DNA from: Planctomycetota bacterium
GTDB lineage: Bacteria; Planctomycetota; B15-G4
Length of the DNA stretch: 55,947 bases
NCBI GenBank assembly: GCA_020638905.1
Contig: JACKHP010000027.1
Coordinates: 1-55,947, forward strand
Reading direction: 5' to 3'
Positions 32,264 to 40,931 of the stretch are shown here, piece after piece; within the stretch, counting starts at the first letter, position 1, and every line of letters starts with the position of its first letter. Position numbers and translations under genes: made by a program. Below the pieces are notes generated by a model that was given only the letters and a program-made list of their open reading frames with translations, was not told the DNA's origin and did not search any database.

Positions 32264-33693
32264 CGCACGATCTCCGTCGTGGCGGGGGACGCGGCGCGCG
32301 CGCTGGCCAGCGCGTCGCCCTCGAGCAGGCCGGACAGCATGACGTCGCGCACCGCGGTCTGCGCCAGCACGTCGCCGTCCGGCGCGGGGATGCCGGCCGA
32401 GCCGATCAGCACGGGACGCAGCGCGCCGTCGCGCGGCCGGTGCCCGTGGCTGCCGCGCACGAGCGATGCGTCGAGCGGGACGACCGAGAGCAGCGTGCGG
32501 AACCCGAGCTTCTTGCGCAGCAGCGTGCCCGCGATCTTGAGCTTCGGCGCCGCCAGGCCCGGGTCGAGGAACAGCTCGCACGGGTCGTACCCCGGCTTGC
32601 GGTGGATGTCGACCGTGCGCGCGAAGTCGGGCGCGCGCGCATCGTCCGTCCAGTACGGGTAGGCGAACCAGGCGTCGGGCTCGGCCTCGAGCACGAGGTC
32701 GCCGGCGCGCGGGTGGTCGAGCCCCGCGGCGGCGCGCGACGGACCCTCGAGCACGCGCGCCACGCCGGGCAGGTCGCCAAGCAGCGTCCGCACGCGCGGG
32801 ACGTCGGCCGGGTCGGCCACGTGGACGTGCGCGAGCTGGTGGTCGCACACACAGAACGCGCGGCTCGCCCCGGCGTCGAGGGTCTCGCCCACCGAGTCCT
32901 GCCAGAGCGCCGTGAGCAGCCCCGCCTCGCGCAGCGCGCGGTTGGGATGCACGGCGCGCGACGTCTCGCCGATGCCGTACTCGGAGACGACGAGCACCTG
33001 CATGTCGGCGGAGTGCGCGGCGTCGATCAGGCGTCCGGCCTCGGCGTCGACCTGCGCGGCGTGCGCGGCCACGTCCTTCCCCCGCGGGCCCTGCTGTTGC
33101 AGGACGTAGTCGAGGTGCGGCAGGTACGCGAGCATGAGATCGGGCCGCTCGTCACGCAGCACGGCCAGGCACGCGTCCGCGATCCAACGCGTCGAACTGA
33201 TGTCCGCCGCCGGTCCCCAGAAGCGGAACAACGGGAAGGGACCCAGCTCGGCCTCGAGCTTCGCCCGCAGCGCGTGCGGCGTGGTGTACACCCCGGGGAT
33301 CTTGCGTCCGTCGGCCGGGTACTCGGGACGCGGCGTGACGGCCACGTCGACCGGCGCGTACATGTTGAACCACCAGAACATCTGCGCCACGCGCAGGTCG
33401 GGCCGCTCGCGCCGAGCGGTGGTCCAGACCGTCTCGGCCTGGACGAGCGCGTGCGACTGGCGCCAGAAGAGCACCTCGGCCAGGTCACGGAAGTACCAGC
33501 CGTTGCCCACGATGCCGTGGTCGCTCGGGAGGCGTCCGGTGAGCATGCTGGCCTGGGCCGAGCAGGTCACCGCGGGCAGCACCGGATCGAGGGCGCGCTG
33601 CCATCCGCCGCGCTCGACGAGGGCCCGCACGCGGGGTCCGATGAGCGCGGGGACGAGTCCCACGATGTCGATCACGAGCAGGCGGCGCACCAT
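32260..33693 (-). CDS. Alkaline-phosphatase-superfamily phosphodiesterase / nucleotide pyrophosphatase
   Basis: 477 residues starting MVRRLLVIDIVGL. The nucleophile region is PAVTCSAQASMLTG with threonine expected as nucleophile, then SDHGIVGNGWYFRD. Metal-binding regions include YLPHLDYVLQQQGP, VVSEYGIGE and HSHGHRP-like (RGSHGHRPRDGA). It resembles the type I phosphodiesterase/pyrophosphatase family found next to UbiA-family and ebo-type genes in other bacteria. Substrate unknown. ATG overlap with nadK; TAGACT promoter 6 bases before its start. Confidence 0.85.
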   Translation of the reverse strand: MVRRLLVIDIVGLVPALIGPRVRALVERGGWQRALDPVLPAVTCSAQASMLTGRLPSDHGIVGNGWYFRDLAEVLFWRQSHALVQAETVWTTARRERPDLRVAQMFWWFNMYAPVDVAVTPRPEYPADGRKIPGVYTTPHALRAKLEAELGPFPLFRFWGPAADISSTRWIADACLAVLRDERPDLMLAYLPHLDYVLQQQGPRGKDVAAHAAQVDAEAGRLIDAAHSADMQVLVVSEYGIGETSRAVHPNRALREAGLLTALWQDSVGETLDAGASRAFCVCDHQLAHVHVADPADVPRVRTLLGDLPGVARVLEGPSRAAAGLDHPRAGDLVLEAEPDAWFAYPYWTDDARAPDFARTVDIHRKPGYDPCELFLDPGLAAPKLKIAGTLLRKKLGFRTLLSVVPLDASLVRGSHGHRPRDGALRPVLIGSAGIPAPDGDVLAQTAVRDVMLSGLLEGDALASARAASPATTEIVR

Positions 33694-33699
33694 CCCGCG

Positions 33700-33705
33700 A
33701 GTCTA
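33700..33705 (-). promoter_or_regulatory. -10-like TAGACT directly before the phosphodiesterase gene
   Basis: Minus-strand TAGACT ends 6 bases before the ATG at 33693; the expected transcription start lies at the start codon. Confidence 0.4.
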
Positions 33706-33911
33706 TCGCCGCGGACGGCGCGCGATCCACGTCCGGCGCGTCAGATCGGGGCGCGCGCGCCAGTCCTCGGGACGATGCGATCCCAGTCTCACCCGGCGAT
33801 CCGCGTTCGAGCCCCTCGCGGCGGCCGTCCCTGCGCCCCCGCGCAGAGCGTCCCCGGCCTCGCGCGCCGGCTCGCGTTGATCCCCCGCCGAAACCGGGGG
33901 ACACTCTCTCC

Positions 33912-34871
33912 ATGACGGACCGCCTGATCGCCCTCCTCGCCCGGCTCTACCTGGGCAAGCCCGACCTGGCGGCGTTCGTCGCGCTGCGGCTGCCCGATCG
34001 GCGCGCGCTGCTCGCGGCGGCGCGCAACGAGCTGGCCTTCCGCCTGGGACGGCACCGCGCGGCACGGCTCACGACGCTCAATGTCGAACTCACGAGCCGC
34101 TGCAACGTGGCCTGTTCGTACTGCGACACCAACCGCGCACTGGGACGTCCGAACACCGACCTCGACCTGGACGTGCTCGCGCGGCTGCTCGAACGCGCGC
34201 CGACGGTGCACACGCTGCTGCCCTTCCAGTGGGGCGAGCCGCTGCTCTACGAGCCGCTCGACGAGGCCATCGCGCTCGCGGCCCGGCGCGGCGTGCGCAC
34301 CTACCTCACCACCAACGGGACGCTGCTCGACGGTCCGCGCTTCGTGCGCCTGGCCCGCGCCGGACTCACGCGCCTCACGCTCTCGCTCGACGGCGACGCC
34401 GAGCGGCACGCCGCGGCGCGCGGCTACGCCCAGGCGCCGATCCTGCGCCGACTGGCCGAGGCACGGGAGGCGCAGCGACTCGACCGTCTGCCCACCGCGC
34501 TGGACGTCTCGATGGTCGTCGACGAATCCTCGGCCCACACGATGGACGCGCTGCGCGCCGCCGTCGACGGTCTCTGCGATCGCGTGCAGTTCATCCCCAG
34601 GCTCGTGGCGGGACGCCGCGCGAGCGCCTGCCGCGAGCCGTCGCGCGGCGTGATGGTCGTGCTCTCCGACGGACGCGTCACGACCTGCTGCGCCGACGTG
34701 CGCGGCGAGCTCGCGCTCGGACGCGTCGACGACACCACCGATCCCGTGGCGCTCTACCGCGGCGACGCCTACGTCGCACTGCGCCGTGCACACCGCGCGG
34801 GCGCGTTCCCGGCCGTCTGCGCGCGTTGCGACGAGGCCTGCGTCCCGGGCGTGAGCAAGCGCTTCACGTGA
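33912..34871 (+). CDS. Radical SAM protein with SPASM-like C-terminus (first copy)
   Basis: 319 residues. The cluster-binding motif is CNVACSYC (CX3CX2C) in TLNVELTSRCNVACSYC (about residues 56-72), followed by WGEPLLYEPLDEAIALA and TNGTLLD as in MoaA/PqqE-type enzymes. Late cysteines (TTCCADV, AVCARCDEACVPG) suggest a SPASM/Twitch auxiliary iron-sulphur domain. It heads a cluster of four overlapping genes with GT9, a second radical SAM and a TMTC-like protein. The substrate is probably a glycan, lipid or peptide intermediate of the envelope, but this is guesswork. Confidence 0.88.
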   Translation: MTDRLIALLARLYLGKPDLAAFVALRLPDRRALLAAARNELAFRLGRHRAARLTTLNVELTSRCNVACSYCDTNRALGRPNTDLDLDVLARLLERAPTVHTLLPFQWGEPLLYEPLDEAIALAARRGVRTYLTTNGTLLDGPRFVRLARAGLTRLTLSLDGDAERHAAARGYAQAPILRRLAEAREAQRLDRLPTALDVSMVVDESSAHTMDALRAAVDGLCDRVQFIPRLVAGRRASACREPSRGVMVVLSDGRVTTCCADVRGELALGRVDDTTDPVALYRGDAYVALRRAHRAGAFPAVCARCDEACVPGVSKRFT

Positions 34872-36103
34872 ACGTCCCCTCGCGTCTCGTCGAGCTGTGC
34901 AAGGTCGCCGACGCGCGCCTCGGCGGTGCGCTCGCGCGACGCGCGCAGGAGGGGCCGCGTCGCGTGCTTCCCGACGACGTCCACGACGTGCTCGTCGTGC
35001 GCCTGTGGGGGCTCGGCAACCTCACGCTGCTCGCGCCACAGCTCGCCGCGAACGCGCAGCGCCGTGTGCGCCTGCTGACCCTGGCGTGCAACGCACCGTT
35101 CGCGCGTGCGCACCTCCCGCCGGTCGAGCTGCTCACCGTCCCGGCTCCCTACGCGCCGGGCTTCGTCGCGGAGGTGCTGCGCGTCGCACGCGCGCTGCAC
35201 CTCGAGCGTCCCGACGTGGTCGTCGACCTCGAGCAGTTCCTGCGCCTGCCGCTGTGGCTCGCGCGGCGCGGCGGCGCACCCTGCGTCGGACTCGACACGC
35301 CCGGCCAGGGACGCGCCGCGCTGCTCGACATCCCCGTCGCGTACGACCCGACGCGGCACGTGGCCGACACGTTCGCCGCGCTCTTCGCCGCGGCCGGACT
35401 CGACACCGCGCGCGGCCCGGGAGCGCTGCGCGTGCCGTCCGACGCGGGCGGGCGCCTGGTGCGCGCACTGCGGCTCGACGGGCGTCCGCTCGTTCTGCTG
35501 CACCCCGGCAGCGGCGACCACTTCCCCGGGCGCCGCTGGCCGCCCGAGCGCTACGGACGCCTGGCGCACGTGCTGGCCCACGCGCACGACGCGCGCGTGC
35601 TCGTGACCGGTTCGCCGCGCGAACGCGCGCTCGTGCGCGCCGTGGTGGCCGAGTCGTCCGGCTGCGCCGAAGACCTCGCGGGACGCCTCGCGGCCCACGA
35701 GCTCGTGGCACTGCTCGCGCGCGCCGACCTGCTCGTCACGAACGACACCGGTCCGCTGCACATGGCCGACGCCGTGGGGACGCGGGCCGTCGCGCTCTAC
35801 GGTCCCAACACGCCGCACCGCTACGGCCCGCGCCTGCCCGGCTCGGTGGGACTCTTCGCCGACCTGCCGTGCAGCCCGTGTCTCGACGACCGCTCGGCCA
35901 AGCACTCGTCCTGCCGGCACTTCGCCTGCATGGACGCGCTCGACGTGCCGCTCGTGGCGCGTGCCTGCGCCCGCGTCCTCGACGATCGGCGCACGACGCG
36001 CGACGCATGCGCGGCGCGCGCGCAGCTTCCCTCACCGCGCGGACCCGACGCCGCAGCGTCCGACGCATCCCCCGCGGGAGGCCGCCGTGCCGTCGTCGGT
36101 TGA
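34868..36103 (+). CDS. GT9-family glycosyltransferase (heptosyltransferase-like)
   Basis: 411 residues from a GTG overlapping the previous stop (GTGA). The N-terminal Rossmann half begins VLVVRLWGLGNLTLL (consensus GDxxL; here W-G-L-G-N-L), and the C-terminal half has LVLLHPGSGDHFPGRRWPPERY and LLARADLLVTNDTGPLHMADAVG, the ADP-heptose-binding D-x-G-x-x-H motif. The loop around SAKHSSCRHFAC is cysteine-rich, as in many WaaC/WaaF relatives. It most likely adds heptose or a similar sugar to a lipid acceptor. Flanked on both sides by radical SAM genes. Confidence 0.88.
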   Translation: MNVPSRLVELCKVADARLGGALARRAQEGPRRVLPDDVHDVLVVRLWGLGNLTLLAPQLAANAQRRVRLLTLACNAPFARAHLPPVELLTVPAPYAPGFVAEVLRVARALHLERPDVVVDLEQFLRLPLWLARRGGAPCVGLDTPGQGRAALLDIPVAYDPTRHVADTFAALFAAAGLDTARGPGALRVPSDAGGRLVRALRLDGRPLVLLHPGSGDHFPGRRWPPERYGRLAHVLAHAHDARVLVTGSPRERALVRAVVAESSGCAEDLAGRLAAHELVALLARADLLVTNDTGPLHMADAVGTRAVALYGPNTPHRYGPRLPGSVGLFADLPCSPCLDDRSAKHSSCRHFACMDALDVPLVARACARVLDDRRTTRDACAARAQLPSPRGPDAAASDASPAGGRRAVVG

Positions 36104-37142
36104 GCGCGCGCGTCGCTACCTCGCCCTGGCCCGCGCCGTGCTGCGCGCGCGCCGCCGCGCGTTCGATCCGTTCAAGCTGACGTGGATCCTCACCGAGCAG
36201 TGCTCGCTGCGCTGCCGCACCTGCCACCTGTGGGTCGGCGAACCCCACGCCGGTCCCTCGGCGGACGTCGTCGAGCGCGTTCTCGTCGCGAACCCGCAGC
36301 TCACCTGGCTGAACCTCTCGGGCGGCGACCTCGTCGAGCGGCCCGACGCGCCCGCGCTGCTCGAGTCGGTGGCGCGCCACGGACGCGACCTCGCGCTGGT
36401 CGACTTCCCCACCGCCGGACAGGACACGCGAGCCACGCTCGCCGCGCTCCAGCCGCTGCTCGGGTCGGACGTCCCACGCGTGTACGTCACGGTCAGCCTC
36501 GACGGACCCGACGCCGTGCACGACCGTTTGCGCGGCGTGCCCGGCGCCGCCGAGCGCGCGCGCGCGACGCTCGCCGCGCTCGCACGCATCCGCCGGCCCG
36601 GCTTCCGGGCGGTGGCGGGGATGACGCTCTCGAAGCACAACGTGCCGGACGCACGTCCCGACGACCTGCGCGCCCTGCTGCCCGACGCGGTGCCGGCCGG
36701 CGAGCTGCACGTGAACCTCGCACACCACTCGTCGCACTACTACCGCAACACCGACGACGTGGCGCCGCCGTCCGAGACGGCGCTCGCGCTGCTCGACGAG
36801 GTGCTCGCCGCGCGACCGCGCGGGATCTCCCCGCTGACCCTCGTCGAGCGCCGCTACGCACACCTCGCGCGCAGGTTCCTGCTCGAGGGTCGCGTGCCCG
36901 GACGCTGCGGCGCGCTGCGCGCGAGCGTGTACCTCGCCTCCGACCTGACCGTGTACCCGTGCACGATCTTCGACCGGCCGATCGGCAACCTGGCCGACGT
37001 GGGCTACGCGCTGCGGCGCATCCCCGAGCTGCTGCCCGCGCGCGCCGCGCTGGCCGAGGTCGAGGCGCGCGCGTGCCCCGGCTGCTGGTCGCCGTGCGAG
37101 GCCTTCCCGACCCTGCTCGCGGGGCTCGGACGCACGCTGTGA
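36087..37142 (+). CDS. Radical SAM protein (second copy)
   Basis: 351 residues from a GTG preceded by GGGAGG at 36075-36080; it overlaps the GT9 gene by 17 bases. The motif CSLRCRTC (CX3CX2C) occurs in WILTEQCSLRCRTC (about residues 30-43), then LNLSGGDLVERPDA and VSLDGPDAVHDRLRG, with a C-terminal CGALRASVYLASDLTVYPC ... CPGCWSPC cysteine region of SPASM/Twitch type. It is only distantly like the first radical SAM protein of the cluster, so two different reactions are likely. A following GTG overlaps its stop. Confidence 0.88.
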   Translation: MPSSVERARRYLALARAVLRARRRAFDPFKLTWILTEQCSLRCRTCHLWVGEPHAGPSADVVERVLVANPQLTWLNLSGGDLVERPDAPALLESVARHGRDLALVDFPTAGQDTRATLAALQPLLGSDVPRVYVTVSLDGPDAVHDRLRGVPGAAERARATLAALARIRRPGFRAVAGMTLSKHNVPDARPDDLRALLPDAVPAGELHVNLAHHSSHYYRNTDDVAPPSETALALLDEVLAARPRGISPLTLVERRYAHLARRFLLEGRVPGRCGALRASVYLASDLTVYPCTIFDRPIGNLADVGYALRRIPELLPARAALAEVEARACPGCWSPCEAFPTLLAGLGRTL

Positions 37143-38917
37143 CGCGCACGCTGCTGCTGCTCGCCGCGCTCGCGCTGCTCGCGCACGGCGCCTCGCTCGG
37201 ACACGGCTTCGTCTACGACGACCACCGCTTCGTCGAGCGGAACCCGTCGCTCGTCGACTTGAGCGTCGGACGCGCGCTGCTCGACCCCGCGACGCACACC
37301 GCCGACCGCGACCGCGACGTGTACCGCCCGCTGCGCGCCCTCGGGCACGCCTTCGACCTCTCGCGCTGGGGACCCGATCCGTTCGGCTTCCACCTGCACT
37401 CGCTGCTCGCGCACGTGCTGTGCGTGCTGCTCGGATACGTCGTGCTGCGGCACCTGCTCGGCGCGCGCGAGTCACTGGCGGCCTTCGCGGGCGCGGCGCT
37501 GCTGGCCGTCCATCCCCTGGGCGTCGAGGTGGCCGACTGGATCTCGAGCCGCGGCGACGAGTACGCGCTGCTGTTCGGCCTCGCGGCCCTGGCCCTCGGC
37601 ACGGGATGGCTGCGCACCCCCGTCGTCGCCGCCGGACTCGCCGCACCGTGCGGCGCGCTCGCGGTGCTCGGCAAGGAGTCGGCCGCGGTGCTGCCGCTGG
37701 TCGCCTTCCTCGCCGTGCGCATGCTGCCGGGCGCCGCGCGGGAGCCCGACGCGTCCCGCCCCGACGGCGACGACGCGACCCGGCGCTGGGTGCTTCCCGC
37801 GGCCTTGGGAGTCGGCGCGGTCGCGGCGCTCGTCCTGCGCCAGGTGGCCCTTTCGGGGATGACGCCGGTGCAGACGGCGCCCCACGGGGGCAGCCATGCA
37901 ACCCAGACCGTGTGGGCCTTCTTCGGGCTCGCACGCACGCTCGTGCACGTGGTGTTCCCCGCCGGGCTGGCCGTCGAGTATCCGCAGGAGGCCTGGGCCG
38001 CGGCGGGACTGGCCGCCGCCGTCCCGGCCGCGCTCGTGGGACTCACGCTGGCGGCGTTGCCGCTCGTCCTGCGCAAGAGGGCCCCCGTGCCGGCCTTCCT
38101 GCTCGCGTGGGCGCTGTTGGCGTACCTGCCGTCGAGCAGCCTGCTCGTGACCCTGCGCAGCCTGGTCAACGATCGCGCCGCGTATCCGTGCCTGTTGCCG
38201 CTGGGCGCGCTGCTCGGCTGGTGCCTCGCACGCCTTCCGGCGCTGCGCGTGCGCGGCGTCCCGCGCCGGTCCGGGTGGCTCGCCCTGGCGCTGCTGCTCG
38301 CGCTGCTCGTGCCGCTCACGTGGAGCCGCTGCGCCGTCTTCCGCGACGACGCGAGCCTGTGGAGCGACGTGCTCGCACGCGATCCGTCCTCGGTGCGCGC
38401 CTGGGTCGGCCTGGCCGCGGTCGAAGCCGAGCGTGATCCCGAGGCGGCCGGGCGCGATCTGAGCCGGGCGGTGCAGGTCGCCGTCCCGGGCAGCAAGCAG
38501 GAGGCGCTGGCGTTGGTGCGCCTGGGTGATCACGTGCTGCATCGCCAAGGCGATCCGGCGGCCGCGTTGCCGCTGCTCGAGCACGCACTGGAGGCGGCGC
38601 GCCGCTGGCGCGAGCGCGGCGTCCCCTCGCTCGACGAACTCGACACCGCCGTGTCGCTGGCCGAAGCGCTCACCCGGCTGCAGCGCTACGACGACGGCGA
38701 GCAGGTGCTGACGCGCCTGATCGCGGAGGACCCCTCGCCCGCTCGGCTCTGGCTGCAACTGGCCGGGCTGCGGCTCGTCCACGCCCAGATGGAGAACGAC
38801 CCGGACCTGCTCGACGGCGTGCGCGCCGCGCTCGACGAAGCCCTGCGTCTCGCGCCGGACGACGCGCAGATCCAGCAGGACTCCCAGCGCCTCGCGCGGC
38901 TGCTGTCAGGTCGCTGA
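37139..38917 (+). CDS. TMTC-like membrane glycosyltransferase (GT-C) with TPR tail
   Basis: 592 residues; GTG overlapping the previous stop. The luminal DD motif of GT-C enzymes is in FVYDDHRFVERNPSLV (about residues 23-38). About ten hydrophobic helices follow, with SRGDEYALLFGLAAL and PAYPCLLP-like loops, and a TPR-like tail (about 430-592). This is the TMTC/O-mannosyltransferase-like pattern, using lipid-linked sugar outside the membrane. It closes the radical SAM/GT9 cluster, so the cluster probably builds and transfers an unusual surface sugar. Donor and acceptor unknown. Confidence 0.85.
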   Translation: MTRTLLLLAALALLAHGASLGHGFVYDDHRFVERNPSLVDLSVGRALLDPATHTADRDRDVYRPLRALGHAFDLSRWGPDPFGFHLHSLLAHVLCVLLGYVVLRHLLGARESLAAFAGAALLAVHPLGVEVADWISSRGDEYALLFGLAALALGTGWLRTPVVAAGLAAPCGALAVLGKESAAVLPLVAFLAVRMLPGAAREPDASRPDGDDATRRWVLPAALGVGAVAALVLRQVALSGMTPVQTAPHGGSHATQTVWAFFGLARTLVHVVFPAGLAVEYPQEAWAAAGLAAAVPAALVGLTLAALPLVLRKRAPVPAFLLAWALLAYLPSSSLLVTLRSLVNDRAAYPCLLPLGALLGWCLARLPALRVRGVPRRSGWLALALLLALLVPLTWSRCAVFRDDASLWSDVLARDPSSVRAWVGLAAVEAERDPEAAGRDLSRAVQVAVPGSKQEALALVRLGDHVLHRQGDPAAALPLLEHALEAARRWRERGVPSLDELDTAVSLAEALTRLQRYDDGEQVLTRLIAEDPSPARLWLQLAGLRLVHAQMENDPDLLDGVRAALDEALRLAPDDAQIQQDSQRLARLLSGR

Positions 38918-38945
38918 GGACCGGCCCGTTCGGGCGCGCGGTCGA

Positions 38946-39572
38946 TCAACCACCCTTCTTGGGCGGACCCTTCGGGGTCCCGGGCTTCGTGCCCGACTTG
39001 TTGCCCTTGCCCCCCTGGCCGTCGTCGCCGCCGCCACCCGACTCGAGCGCCTTGAGCGACTCGGGCTTCTCGGGCTTGGTGAACAGGTTCTGGCCCTTGG
39101 GGATAACACCGAGCTTGGGCTGGTTGGCCGGGTTCTTCGGGCCTCCCCGGTACTCGCGCAGCGGCACGGGCGCCCGGCGCTTGTACTTGGCCATCACGTA
39201 CAGCGGTTCGCCGAAGCGCCCCGTGCCCTCGATGAGCTCGGGGTGGATGTAGAGCGCCGACCCGTCGACGTCCTTGACCTTGATCGCGCCGTTGTCGAGC
39301 ACCTTGCCCTCTTGCTTGTAGCGCTCGATCTCGCGCTTGGCGCCCTCGAGCCGGCCCTTCTTGCGCTGCTCCCAGGGCGTCAGCGCCATGACCTCGGGCT
39401 GGGCCGGCGTCACGACCTCGGACAGCACGGGCTGCTGCTCGATGGGGGCGCGATCACCCCAGACCATCCACGCGACGGTGCCGGCCAGGCCGGTGACACC
39501 GATCATGATCAAGGCGGACAAGGGCGAACTCTTCACGTCTCGGCTCCGTGGGAGGGGAGGGCTCCTGCTCAC
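38946..39572 (-). CDS. Single-pass membrane protein of unknown function
   Basis: 208 residues from the GTG at 39572, or 196 from the GTG at 39536. One hydrophobic helix (SALIMIGVTGLAGTVAWMVW) is followed by TPWEQRKKGRLEGAKREIERY, a lysine- and proline-rich low-complexity region, and a C-terminal Gly/Lys/Pro tail (GGKGNKSGTKPGTPKGPPKK). Not a known domain. It is convergent with the TMTC gene and divergent from the DUF1573 gene, with a good -10 (TATACT) upstream. Confidence 0.7.
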   Translation of the reverse strand: MSRSPPLPRSRDVKSSPLSALIMIGVTGLAGTVAWMVWGDRAPIEQQPVLSEVVTPAQPEVMALTPWEQRKKGRLEGAKREIERYKQEGKVLDNGAIKVKDVDGSALYIHPELIEGTGRFGEPLYVMAKYKRRAPVPLREYRGGPKNPANQPKLGVIPKGQNLFTKPEKPESLKALESGGGGDDGQGGKGNKSGTKPGTPKGPPKKGG

Positions 39573-39619
39573 CCCGGGACTCGGGACGGGGTCACGCGAC
39601 AGGAGACGGGCCGTGTTCC

Positions 39620-39625
39620 AGTATA
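39620..39625 (-). promoter_or_regulatory. -10-like TATACT for the single-pass membrane protein gene
   Basis: Minus-strand TATACT ends 47 bases before the GTG at 39572 (83 before the GTG at 39536). The -35 region is not consensus. Confidence 0.35.
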
Positions 39626-39683
39626 CGGGCCGGCCTCCTGGGCGAGAACCGACCGCGAGACTCGATTTCGGGACCCGTCACGC

Positions 39684-39692
39684 TGGTACGAT
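39684..39692 (+). promoter_or_regulatory. Extended -10 TGG-TACGAT upstream of the DUF1573 gene
   Basis: TG-G-TACGAT is an extended -10; it ends 62 bases before the ATG at 39755. A -35 match is absent. Confidence 0.4.
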
Positions 39693-39754
39693 GCCCCGTA
39701 TCGAACCGTCGGCTTCGAAAACTTGACGCACATGGAATCCCGGGGAATCAGCCC

Positions 39755-40903
39755 ATGACCCTCCGTCCAGCCCTTCGATCCGCGGCGATGGCCGCATTCT
39801 TCTCGCTCGGGAGCGCCTTCCTGTCGCTCCCCATCGCCGCGCAGGACGTCGGCCCGGTGGCGCCCAGCGAAGCCCCCCAGCTCGAGTACCACCTGACCGC
39901 CGAGCCGGGCGAGGTCGACTTCGGCGAGGCCTTCCAGGGCGAGGTCCTCGAGCGTGAGGTGCTGTTCACGAACACCGGGGCCAAGGCCTTCCCCGTGGCG
40001 CGCCTGCAGACGAGCTGCGGGTGCACGGTGGCCAAGCTGTTCGGCCCCGACGGTGCCGAACTGCCCATCCGTCCCAAGGGCACCGAACCGCTCGTGGTGC
40101 TCGAGCCCGGCGACGTCATGCGCACCAAGGTCGAGTTCCGCACCCAGGGCAAGCACGGGCTCGTCCAGCAGAAGATGCAGGTCCATCACACCGACCCCAA
40201 GGTGCCGCCGGCTTCGGTCGACGTCACCGTCCGCGTGAGCCAGGGCATCGAGGTCACGCCGGCCTGGGTCAACCTCGGGAACATCTCGAAGAGCGAGCGC
40301 GTCGAGCAGATCGTGACGCTCTCGAGCCTCGACATCGGCGGCTGGACCATCAAGGGCTTCGAGAACCAGATCGAGGGGCAGGAGCTGCCCGACTGGCTGA
40401 AGTTCGAGATCGTCCCGAAGGACCCCAAGGACACGTCGAACGACCAGAAGGTCAAGGTCATCGTCGACGGCGAGCGTCCGGTGGGTGCCATCTCGCCGCG
40501 CGTGCGCATCGACATCGACCACGACCGCATCCACTCGGCCGACTTCACGATCACCGGCATCGTGCAGCCGAACGTGAAGTTCGACTCGGGCGACGCGACC
40601 TTCGCCGAGAACATCAACTTCGACAAGATCGCCCCCGACGAGAAGGTCACGCGCACGCTCAAGGTGACGAACCTCGACCCGTCCGTACCCTACGTGCTCG
40701 AGTCGGCCGACCTGCTCACGACCAAGAAGGAGTTCTTCACCACCGCGGTGCGCGAGATCGAGAAGGGCGTGTCCTACGAGATCGACGTCACGGTCGACGG
40801 CGGCATCGGCGACCCCTTCTTCCGCGGCAGCCTGGTCATCAAGGCCCAGCACCCCGACGTGCCGAGCAAGATGATCCCGTTCCACGGCTGGGTGAAGAAG
40901 TGA
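39755..40903 (+). CDS. DUF1573 family periplasmic protein
   Basis: 382 residues; ATG at 39755 with GGGGAA upstream. A signal peptide (MAAFFSLGSAFLSLPIAAQ) leads into two or three Ig-like beta domains. DUF1573 signatures are clear: FGEAFQGEVLEREVLFTNTG, TSCGCTVAK, VEFRTQGKHG. DUF1573 proteins are periplasmic, often associated with the outer membrane, and are abundant in Planctomycetota and Bacteroidota. First gene of a unit with sulfatase and SGNH genes. Binding partner unknown. Confidence 0.9.
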   Translation: MTLRPALRSAAMAAFFSLGSAFLSLPIAAQDVGPVAPSEAPQLEYHLTAEPGEVDFGEAFQGEVLEREVLFTNTGAKAFPVARLQTSCGCTVAKLFGPDGAELPIRPKGTEPLVVLEPGDVMRTKVEFRTQGKHGLVQQKMQVHHTDPKVPPASVDVTVRVSQGIEVTPAWVNLGNISKSERVEQIVTLSSLDIGGWTIKGFENQIEGQELPDWLKFEIVPKDPKDTSNDQKVKVIVDGERPVGAISPRVRIDIDHDRIHSADFTITGIVQPNVKFDSGDATFAENINFDKIAPDEKVTRTLKVTNLDPSVPYVLESADLLTTKKEFFTTAVREIEKGVSYEIDVTVDGGIGDPFFRGSLVIKAQHPDVPSKMIPFHGWVKK

Positions 40904-40931
40904 TCCGACGCTCGGCGACAGGAGCCGCCGG

